This document shows, in pieces, positions 11,446 to 20,483 of a stretch of DNA of 64,000 nt. A model generated the notes under the pieces. The model was not told where the DNA came from and did no database searches. It saw nothing but the letters and a program-made list of their open reading frames with translations. The stretch comes from Dasypus novemcinctus (taxonomy: Eukaryota; Chordata; Mammalia; Cingulata; Dasypodidae), in assembly GCF_030445035.2 (NCBI RefSeq), contig NC_080677.1:62001-126000 (forward strand), read 5' to 3'. The first letter of the stretch is position 1. Each line of letters begins with the position of its first letter. The position numbers and the translations under genes were made by a program.

Positions 11446-11900
11446 AAAAGGTCTTACTGGGTGGTGGACTTGGCCCTGTGGATAGGGTGTCCATCTACCA
11501 CATGGGAAGTCCTCAGTTCAAACCCCGGGCCTCCTTGACCCGTGTGGGGCTGACCCATGCACAGTGCCGATGCACGCAAGGAGTGCCGTGCCATGCAGGG
11601 ATGTCCCCCGCGTGGGGGAGCCCCATGCGCAAGGAGTGCATCCCACAAGGAGAGCCGCCCAATGCGAAAGAAAGTGCAGCCTGCCCAGGAATGATGCCAC
11701 ACACATGGAGAGCTGACACAACAAGATGGCGCAACAAAAAGAAACACAGATTCTCATGCCACTGACAAAAACAGAAGCGGACAAAGAAGACGCAGCAAAC
11801 AGACACAGAGAACAGACAAACAGGGTGGGGGGGAAAGGAGAGAGAAATAAATAAATAAATCTTTAAAAACAAAAACAAAACAAAACAAAAAGTCCTACTG
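11446..11900 (+). mobile_element. DAS-type SINE, full-length subfamily
   Basis: Body about 11460-11886 with imperfect flanking repeats aaaaggtcttactg (11446-11459) and aaaaagtcctactg (11887-11900). Box A and box B are recognisable, and the internal segment agctgacacaacaagatgg is present. The tail is (AATA)n then (AAAAC)n. Two mismatches in the duplication imply that it is older than the deleted-subfamily copies. Confidence 0.88.
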
Positions 11901-11988
11901 ACATTGGGATCACACCCTCAAGAATGGGTTAAATTTCAGAACATGTTCTCATGGGACACATATAGCTCCAAAACATCCCAGCAGATAT

Positions 11989-12518
11989 ATTCCCTTGTGG
12001 TTCTAAAACTATTAACAAGATGCCAGCTAAAATTTGGGTAAATAAAAATTCAGCTAAGAAGATTGGTCTCTTCTATGAACCCAGAGAAATTGGAATTCCC
12101 ATTCGGAAAAGAAGAAAAAGTCTTCATGCTTTCCAGATTAATCAGCCTCTAGTCTCTAAGACCCTCCCTGGGAAAGTCTGACACTGACAGGCCCTGAGAA
12201 GCCATCTGTCGTGGAACTAGCAATGTGGTAAATGTTTGTCAAGACCTGTCTTTGGCCCAGGTGACAGCCTGATTCTTCAAGATGTTGTACTTCAGCCATT
12301 TCTACATACCACCACTGAACTTGAGACTTCACATTTTTATAATTCTGAATCCTAACTGGCAGCCACAACTGTATCCAGCCATCCACTTTTCCCTCAAACT
12401 TCGTCAAGTGATTTTGCGTGCTGGGCACTGTTGGTTGATGGGAAGAGACAGGCAGCTTCCTGCCTTGGAGGAGCTCTGGAGGAGCCCCCCCTGTGAACAA
12501 AAGTTTCCATTCAGGAAA
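11989..12518. other. Single-copy-looking sequence
   Basis: No repeat or gene recognised. Overlapping short frames on both strands (e.g. 12156-12500 minus) have no supporting features. Confidence 0.4.
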
Positions 12519-12920
12519 GCGGATTTAGCTCAATGGACAGAGCGTCCGCCTACCACATGGGAGGTCCAGGGTTCAAACCCAGGGCCTCCTGACCTGTGTG
12601 GTGAACTGGCCCACGTGTAGTGCTGATGCGCACAAGGAGTGCCCTGCCACGCAGGGGTATTCCCCACGTAGGGGAGCCCCACACGCAAGGTGTGCACCCA
12701 GCAAGGAAAGCTGCCCCGAGTGAGAAAAGCATAACCCACCCAAGAGTGGCGCTGCACACACAGAGAGCTGAAGCAGCAATATGATGTAATAAAAAAAGAG
12801 ACCCTGTTTCCCAGTGCCACTAATAATGCAAGCAGACACAGAAGAACACACAGTGAATGGACACAGAGAGCAGACAATGGGCATGAAGGGGAGAGAAATA
12901 AATCTTTGAAGAAAAAAAAT
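12519..12920 (+). mobile_element. DAS-type SINE, tRNA-Ala-like head subfamily
   Basis: The head gcggatttagctcaatggac and gcgtccgcctaccacatggg is the closest to a tRNA in the window. The body differs from the main subfamily (cagtgaatggacacagagag near the 3' end). It ends in ataaatctttgaagaaaaaaaa. I did not find a confident target duplication. Confidence 0.85.
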
Positions 12921-13104
12921 TCCTGAAGTTTTTTTTGGTATTTCCATTCTTTCAATGTTTTTCTTCATTTAGCCTTAAATTCAGTTACTCATCATACCCA
13001 ATTATTTCCCCTCTCCATACAAGGGAGAACAAAATGCTTAATGTTAAGACTTGAACTTTTTCTTCAGCGCTGGGAAAAGCAGGCTTTATAGCCATCTGCA
13101 CAAC

Positions 13105-13285
13105 CTAATGGTGAGGTGGCCTGATATTCCAGAAAGAGCCAGGCTTATGACCATGGGGTTGAATTTCAGCCTAACCCTGCGAGCTGTGATCCCACGGCAA
13201 GTTACTTCCTTTTCTGGATCAAATTTTTCTCCTCTGTCAGGTACCACATTGCTAGGCTGTTGAATGGATTAAATGACACACTGGC
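13105..13285 (+). mobile_element. MIR SINE fragment
   Basis: The pattern ggcaagttacttcctttt preceded by ggttgaatttcagcc and followed by a gtacca...gttgaatggattaaatgac tail matches MIR in the sense direction. Confidence 0.6.
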
Positions 13286-13439
13286 CATAAAATGGTCATA
13301 CAGGAAAAATCCTCATAGATGGAAACTATTATTATTCCTTTCAGAACGTTTTTTTCTCTTCATCCATGTAGTTTCATTTCACCTGCAATCAATCACTTTG
13401 TGCGGCTTTCTTTCTGTTGAAATGATTTTTATGATGAAA

Positions 13440-13860
13440 ATTTATTTATAAACATGGTAATTTTTAAAATGTACTCATTTCGAAATAAACTGTAAAATTA
13501 CTATTTTAAATATTATTGTTAGGTAAATTTAACACTACAGTTGAAGCTAATATGCTCCTTCATCCTCTAGTTGTGATTACATCAAGCTGTTTTTATTTTT
13601 GAGCAACTTGCTCTTTCAGTTAACATACCTTGGGGATCTTTTCACGTCAGCACACACAGACCTACATCATCCATTAAAGTGCTGCCTTGTATTTTTTTTA
13701 ACAATTTAGGCAATGCAACATTTTTGGTTGTAAAAATTGAAAGTTGGCTCCTCCCCTCCAGCCATTCCCACCCCCACCCCAGTCTCTCACCCTCAATGTA
13801 AATGACTTTTTTCTGTGACTTGGATGTTATTTTCACTCTTTTTAAAAATCACTTTAATCT
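13440..13860 (-). mobile_element. Antisense L1M fragment
   Basis: gagcaacttgctctttcag, ttggggatcttttcacgtca and gacctacatcatccattaa resemble the antisense 3' part of old L1M elements. Strongly diverged. Confidence 0.45.
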
Positions 13861-14379
13861 CATTGACTGCCACAGTAAACAGTGCCTCCCATAGTGGGGC
13901 TCCTGAGGGCTCTAGAGGTATCCAGACACTCTAAGCAGGGCAGACCGCTCAGGAAGTCAGCACCCTGTCAGTGGGCCTTACTTTGTGCTTCCCAGTGTAA
14001 TAGAATTAGACTCACGTATAGGTTCTCTACACTTGACTCTTCTGCCCCTTGTATTTGAACCCATAATTAGCACTATACTTGATAAATATATGTCCTAGAG
14101 AATTAAAACTTTGGTCTGTCCATGTGCCAGTTGAGCCTTGAATTTCAGCAGAGTTGCAGTTCATTGGACACTCCAGTTCATTGGACTCACCCAGGATGAC
14201 TAACAAGGAGATGATGATCGACAAAGCTCATCCCAAGAAACAGAGAGCGTCTACAACTGCAAACAAGATAGGGCCATCCATCTGCCCCATGGGATCTAAG
14301 CCCACTTTCAGTTAGAAGCAGAGTGGGCATCAGCATCCCCAAATCCTCAAGATTGGGGAATGAACAATGAACTAAAGTA
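13861..14379. other. Single-copy-looking sequence
   Basis: No repeat, exon or RNA gene recognised. Confidence 0.4.
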
Positions 14380-14830
14380 GACTTATTATTATTCTACTAT
14401 AGACTTATTATTATTCTAGCAATGGAAAAACTCTTATCATTGATGAAAAGGCAGTTGTCGCCAGAGGTTCTGAGGGATGGGAGAGGGAAGAATGGGAGTA
14501 ATATGAGGGCCTTTTCAGGACATTGGATTTGTCCTGCGTGATATTGCAGTGATGAATACAGGTCATTTCATATTTTGTCATAACTTACAAAATTGTGCAG
14601 GACAAGTTGTAAACAATAATGTAAACTATAGACCATGGTTAGTGGCAATGCTTCAATATGGGTTCATCAATTGTAACAAATGTACCACACTAATGAAGGA
14701 TGTTGTTTATGTGGTAAAGTGTGGGAGGGGGAGAGAGTGGGACATAAGGGAATCCCTTATATTTTTTATGTAACATTTATGTAATCTAAAGCTTCTTTAA
14801 AAAAACTTTTTTTAAAAACCTAAATATAAA
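14380..14830 (+). mobile_element. Probable L1 3'-UTR-derived retroposon
   Basis: The motifs ttgtaacaaatgtaccacac and gtaaactatagaccatgg followed by gtaatctaaagcttcttt and an A-rich end are typical of L1 3' UTR ends. A direct duplication of a ttattattattct stretch lies at its 5' side (14381-14418). No coding part. Confidence 0.5.
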
Positions 14831-15322
14831 AAAATGATTTAGAGAGATGCTTCCACATAGGTTTTCCCTTTGAGCTTTTCTCTAAGTGGGGCAACAGCCA
14901 AATAGGACACCTCTAGAACTTGCATCGGTGGCCTGACGGATAAGCCAAGGAAATACTGCGAAGGCCACGGAGCAAGGCTCAGCCGAGGGGCAGATTGCCC
15001 GTGGGAGTCTCCAAATTGGTGGGGCTGCCTGAGGCTGTGAAGTGGGGGCTCCCCAACCTGCCACCAGGCTGGCAGACCTGGCTCAGCTGCTCTGGGAGGC
15101 CAGGACGAGAAGAGTTAGGAAACCCTAATCGGACTCCTAAGCACATGGGAATGTGGGCGGAAACTGCCTCATTTTATTACTCTATAAATGGTAGATAACT
15201 AATTGCTATGCCAAATAATTTTTGCTTATAGACAAGCAGATTCCACTAGCAGTTCAGTGGACTTCCCTCCTCCACTGCAGGAGAAGCAAGCTTGCCTATA
15301 TTTGCATTCTCTCATACAAGTA
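14831..15322. other. Single-copy-looking, moderately GC-rich sequence
   Basis: Contains ctctataaatgg near 15180 but nothing else that supports a promoter. No repeat recognised. Confidence 0.35.
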
Positions 15323-15749
15323 AATAAAATCTTTTTTTTTTTAAGATTTACTTATTTATTTCTCTCCCTTCCTCCGCCCCAGTTGTCTGTTCTCTGTGTC
15401 TATTTGCTGCGTGTTCTTTGTCCACTTCTGTTGTCAGCGGCTCAGGAATCTGTGTTTCTTTTTGTTGTCATCTTGTTCTGTCAGCTCTCCGTGTGCAGCA
15501 CCATTCCTGGGCAGACTGCACTTTCTTTCACGCTGGGCGGTTCTCCTTACGGGGCGCACTCCTTGCGCGTGGGGCTACCCTACGCAGGGGACACACCTGC
15601 ATGGCAGGGCACTCCTAGCGTGCATCAGCACTGCCCGTGGGCCAGCTCCACACAGGTCAAGGAGGCCCGAGGTTTGAACCGTGGACCTCCCATGTGGTAG
15701 ACAGATATCCTAACCACTGAGCCAAGTCCACTTCTCTGAATAAAATCTT
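15323..15749 (-). mobile_element. DAS-type SINE, full-length subfamily, antisense, 11-bp target duplication
   Basis: Body 15334-15738 flanked by aataaaatctt at 15323-15333 and 15739-15749. Poly(T) and (TTTA)n come first, the tRNA-like head is at the right end. Internal segment retained. Confidence 0.9.
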
Positions 15750-15799
15750 TAATACCCATTTGTTTTATGTCTGTATAAGAGACACAGCTTTATCTTTTT

Positions 15800-15985
15800 T
15801 TGAAAATTATCTTTTAGCAGGAGGAAAAGGGGGTCCTGTGGGTCTGTGGTTACCCCATTAGAATCCCTGGAAAGCTCTAAAAAGTTCCATTTTCCAGGCT
15901 GCAGCCTAGACCAACTAAGTCATGGGACTTAGTGAAACTCTCCAGGTGATGCCAATATATAGCAGGGTTCAGAACCACTGCTCTA
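15800..15985. mobile_element. MER5A-like hAT-Charlie fragment
   Basis: The end ctccaggtgatgccaatata followed by ggttcagaaccactgctct matches the MER5A terminal region (aggtgatgctgatgct...gagaaccactg). The other end is lost, so this is a non-autonomous DNA transposon relic. Confidence 0.6.
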
Positions 15986-16204
15986 AGTAGTTCTGGGAGC
16001 CCAGGATTGAAAAGTTTTGTTACATCTAAGACTTTTCTGGAAGCACAATACTCCAGCAAGGTGTGCACTCATTTGGAGAGACTTTGTTTCCTCTTACCTC
16101 CCTCCAGTCAGACTGTTTCCTGCCTCTGGAGAAAGCCCTCCAGCTCTGGTCCTGAACCCCTGGTGTGGGCAGTTAAGAGTGAGCATGTCGCAGTCAAAAT
16201 CCCA

Positions 16205-16422
16205 GCTTCTTTCTTAATGAAATGGCAAATCATCAAATTCGTGTGGAAGAACAAAGGGACCCAAATAGCCAAAGCAATCTGGAAAACAAAGTTGGAAGTC
16301 ACATACTTTCTGATCACAAAGCTTATTATAAAGGTACAGTAATCAAAACAGTATGGTCCTGACACAAAGACAGCCATAAAGACCAATGGATTAGAAATGA
16401 GAGTTCAAAAATAACCCATACA
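16205..16422 (+). mobile_element. L1 ORF2 C-terminal segment (part 1 of interrupted L1)
   Basis: Sequence from cattttgtatgg-like to gaccaatggattagaaatga corresponds to the C-terminal third of L1 ORF2. It continues after the SINE at 16423-16828 and again after an antisense L1 piece, then from 17175. Confidence 0.75.
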
Positions 16423-16838
16423 GGGAAGCAGACTTGGCTCAATGGATAGAGCGTCTGTCTACCACATGGGAGGTCCGTGGTTCAAACCCCGGGCCTCCTT
16501 GACCCGTGTGGAGCTGTCCCATGCCCAGTGCTGATGTGCGCAAGGAGTGCCGTGCCACGCAGGGGTGTCCCCCACGTAGGGGAGCCCCATGCGCAAGGAG
16601 TGCCCATACAGAGAGCTGCCCAGCACGGAAGAAAGTCCAGCCTGCCCAGGAGTGGTGCTACACACACGGAGAGCTGATGCAGCAAGATGACGCAACAACA
16701 AAAAAAAGAGACACAGATTTCCAGGCTGCTGACAAGAATAGAAGCGGACACAGAAGAACACACAGTGAATGGACACAGAGAGCAGACAACGGGGCAGGGG
16801 GGGGGAGAAATTAAAAAAAATTTTTTTAAACCCATACA
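16413..16838 (+). mobile_element. DAS-type SINE, tRNA-Ala-like head subfamily, 10-bp target duplication
   Basis: Body 16423-16828 flanked by aacccataca at 16413-16422 and 16829-16838. Head gggaagcagacttggctcaa and box B ggttcaaacccc. It belongs with the copies at 12519 and 32251 by its 3' body (cagtgaatggacacagagag). Inserted in the L1. Confidence 0.9.
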
Positions 16839-16856
16839 ACTAAGGCCAATTGATTT

Positions 16857-17175
16857 TTCCTTAAATTTACTTTTAAATGTGGTAAAATATACGTAACATA
16901 AAAATCATTTTAACTATTTTAAGTGGACAATTCTTTTGACATTAAGTACACTGACAATACTCTACAACTTTCACCACAATTTCCAGACTATTTTCATGAT
17001 CCCAAACCAAAACTCTTATTCATTTAGCAGTAACTACCCATTCCCCCTTCTGCCACCCCTTAGAACCACTGCTCTATTTTCTGCCTCTATGACTTTGCTT
17101 ACTCTAAATATTTTATGTGAGGAAAATCACACAGCACTTGACCTTTTGTGCCTAGCTTATTTTACTCAAAGTGGA
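16857..17175 (-). mobile_element. Antisense L1M 3'-UTR piece inserted in a sense L1
   Basis: gtggtaaaatatacgtaaca through ctagcttattttactcaaag is the reverse complement of the common L1M 3' UTR. The host L1 text is ...ccaattgatttt before and gattttgacaagg after, so removing this piece rejoins the L1 with a short gatttt repeat as probable target duplication. Confidence 0.68.
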
Positions 17176-18895
17176 TGATTTTGACAAGGGTACCAAGTCC
17201 ACTCAATGGAGAAAGATTGGTCTCTTCAACAAATGGTGCTAGGAAAACTGGATGTCCATATGCAAGAGAATGAAGCTGGACCTCTACCTCACACCATATA
17301 TAAAAGTTACCTCAAAGTGGATCATAGACCTAAATATCAGATCTAAAACTATTAAACTTTTAGAAGAAAACATAGCAGAATCTGTTCAGGACTTTATATC
17401 AACCAATGAATTCTTAGACTTTACATCAAAATTTTAAAAAATAGATAAATTGGACCTCATCAAATTAATAACTTTTGTACAACAAAGGATATTATTGAGA
17501 AAGTTAAAAAACAACCAACAGAATGGGAGAAAATTGGGAAACGGACTTTGGCCCAGTGGTTAGGGCGTCCGTCTACCATATGGGAGGTCCGCGGTTCAAA
17601 ACCCCGGTCCTCCTTGAGCCGTGTGGAGCTGGCCATGCGCAGTGCTGATGCGCGCAAGGAGTGCCGTGCCACGCAAGGGTGTCCCCCGCGTGGGGGAGCC
17701 CCACGCGCAAGGAGTGCGCCCGTGAGGAAAGCCGCCCAGCGTGAAAAGAAAGAGCAGCCTGCCCAGGAATGGCGCTGCCCACACTTCCCGTGACGCTGAC
17801 GACAACAGAAGCGACAAAGAAACAAGACGCAGCAAATAGACACCAAGAACAGACAACCAGGGGAGGGGGGGGAATTAAATAAATAAATAAATCTTTAAAA
17901 AAAAAAAAAAAAAAAAAAGAATGGGAGAAAATATTTGGAAATCATATATCTGATAAAGATTTAATATCTAGAGTATATAAATAATTGCTACAACTCAACA
18001 ACAAAAACAATTTAAAAATGGGCAAAAGACTTAGACATTTTCCCAAAGAAGACATACAAATGGCCAAGAGCACATGAAAAGATGCTCAACATCAATAGCC
18101 ATTAGGTACACGCAAATCAAAACCATGAGATAGCATTTCATACCCACTAGAATGTCTATTATTGGAAGAAACAGGGAAAACAGCAACTGCTGATGAGGAT
18201 GTAGAGAAATAGGAACCCTTATACACTATTAGTGCGAATGTAAAATGGTACAGCTGCTGTGGAAGTCAGTCTGGCAGCTCCTCAGAAAGTTAAGTATAAA
18301 TCTACCCTATGGCCTGACAATTCCACCTCTAGGTATATTCCCCAAAGAATCCAAAGCAGGAACTCAGATAGATATCTGCACACCAATGTTCGTAGAGGCA
18401 TTGTTCACAATAGCCCAAAGTGGAAAAAACCCAAGTATCCATCAACAAGTAAGTGGAGAAACAAAATGTGGTATATCCACACACTGGAATCTTATCACCC
18501 ATAAGTAGGAATAAAGTTCTGATACATGTGACAAGAATGAACCTTGAGGTCATCATGGTGAGGGAAACAAGACACAAAAGGACAACTATTGCATGATCTC
18601 ACTTATATGAAAGAATTAGAATTGTGCAAATGTATACAGAAAGTTGATTTCAGGGTACCAGGGGTGGAGGTGGAGAATGGGGATTTCATGCTTAATGGGT
18701 GCAGAGTGGCCTTTAGGGTGAGGGAAGCATGTGGCCCCGATGGCAGTGATGGCAGCACAACTTTGGGAATGGAATTACCACCACTGAATTGCGCATGGTG
18801 TTTTAACCATACCTGAATTGAGGTGGTCAAAGTGGGAAATTTTATGTTGTATATAGGGTACCACAATCACAATTTAAAAAATAAAAGTCATACAC
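17176..18895 (+). mobile_element. L1 ORF2 C-terminus and 3' UTR (parts 2 and 3), interrupted by a SINE
   Basis: The frame at 17252-17437 reads SICKRMKLDLYLTPY, a signature of the ORF2p C-terminal domain. After the SINE at 17535-17917 it continues with gggcaaaagacttagac, gatagcatttcatacccact and ggtatattccccaaag motifs, then the 3' UTR, ending in an A-rich stretch near 18870-18895. Frames are broken. Together with 16205-16422 this is one 5'-truncated L1 carrying three insertions. Confidence 0.82.
17520..17932 (+). mobile_element. DAS-type SINE, deleted subfamily, 15-bp target duplication
   Basis: Body 17535-17917 flanked by perfect agaatgggagaaaat repeats at 17520-17534 and 17918-17932. The tail is a 20+ bp pure A run, and the target duplication is intact, both signs of a relatively young insertion. 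Internal deletion of the subfamily present. Confidence 0.94.
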
Positions 18896-19437
18896 AAAAA
18901 ACCCACAAAGCAGGCCAAGCCTTGACTAAGGCTCCGGGGAAAGGGTCTGGCCGTGCAGCCTGGGAGGCCGGAGTCGGGCTGGCCGTTGTTTCCCGCGCTC
19001 CTCGGGGCCTCCCGGAGCCTCCTCGAGCCCCGTGGGTGGTCGCTGGCGGCCAAGATGCGGGAGCACCGCAAGACGTAGACCCCTTGGGGCGCCGCGCCCG
19101 CGCCCAGCAGTTCAGGAGCAGCTGCTCTGCCTCCGGACACAGGGACCCCGCGCCACGCCCGCGGAGAAGGCAGCCGTGGAGGCGCCCTCGGCCCGCGTGG
19201 ACTTCGCACCACACCCGTCCTGGCCCGGCTGCAGGCCTCGTACCACCCCATCCCGCTTAGCGTAGACCCTCCACCAGCCTTCGCGAGCGGATCCCCGCGA
19301 CGGCCCAAGATCCCCGCTCTCCGAGGACGCCACAGGCCCACCACCCTCGGGGCGACGTCCAGGTGACGGCAGCTGGAAGCCCATGTCTACACGCAGGTCT
19401 GGGCCCTGGGCCGGTGAGTCGGGCAGATGCCGGGTAA

Positions 19438-19725
<288 letters not shown>

Positions 19726-20274
19726 CCCCGCGCAGCTGGCCTCGGGCGTGGTGGTCGTCCACGTGGGCACGCGATGGTGCTCGCAGACCTCGGCGTGGCC
19801 ACCTCCGCTGCTGCCAGCCTTCGCCGTGGTCGTGGGCCCGCTGGCGCATCCGCCCCGACCGCGGCACGTCCCACGGTGGCCCGCCCTGCTCGAGCGCGCC
19901 CGGGGTGCTGCTGGCGCGCCTCTTCCCGGCGCTGCGGCTTGCGGCGCGCTGCTTGCCGGGGATCCCCGGGGCTCGGGTCGGTCGTGGGGGTCGGCCTGCT
20001 GTCCCAGGGAGGCTGGCCCACCTGCAAGGCCGACCCCCAGCCTCGGGTTCTACCCTGCCCTGGGGGTCCCCAAGCCCCACCCCGTGGCCACGATCACCCT
20101 GGGCCCCGCCCCCGAGGCCGCGCCCCGCCGCGGGAACCCCTTACGGCATCCTCTCCAGCTCCGCACTTTGAGCGCTAACCCCGCCTCCTCCACGTCAATC
20201 ACAGCTGCTAGGCTTTGTCACGCCCCCAACTTCTAGGTACTGACGTATTCACTGTGGCCACCCCGGAGCTCAAG

Positions 20275-20345
20275 CAAAGCGGCCAATCAGAACGGCCAGC
20301 AGGCGCTAGCCCCACCGCCCTCTAGCGAACAGCCAATTAAAATCG
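20275..20345. promoter_or_regulatory. Two CCAAT boxes 49 bp apart in CpG-rich DNA
   Basis: gccaatcag at ~20282 and gccaattaa at ~20331 match the NF-Y recognition core CCAAT with favourable flanks. No TATA box is seen, as expected for CpG-island promoters. CCAAT boxes work in both directions, so the transcript direction is not fixed. A donor-like cccag|gtcagg at 20454-20464 lies just downstream on the plus strand. Confidence 0.45.
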
Positions 20346-20483
20346 TGCGCTCTGCGGCGTCACCGGGCTTGGTCCACCCGCTCAGAACCCGGCGCCTGCC
20401 CGCGAGGGGGCGGTGTCAGCCCGTCACCCGGGCGGCGCGGGGTCCCCCAAACCCCCAGGTCAGGCCTGGCTGCGCCTGCGGAG

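Larger units (their letters stand above)
10460..11988 (-). mobile_element. MaLR/ERVL-like LTR, antisense, split by two SINEs
   Basis: LTR sequence at 10465-10680, 11230-11459 and 11901-11983 belongs to the same family as the copy at 60024-60464 (shared motifs: agtttcctggactgctcaaa, tttcttctccccaaagactg, gaatttcattctcttacaaa). A 5-bp repeat gatat flanks the whole (10460-10464 and 11984-11988). SINEs interrupt it at 10774-11147 (minus) and 11460-11886 (plus). The piece around 10681-10763 plus 11158-11220 is not recognised as LTR and may be another insertion. Confidence 0.7.
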
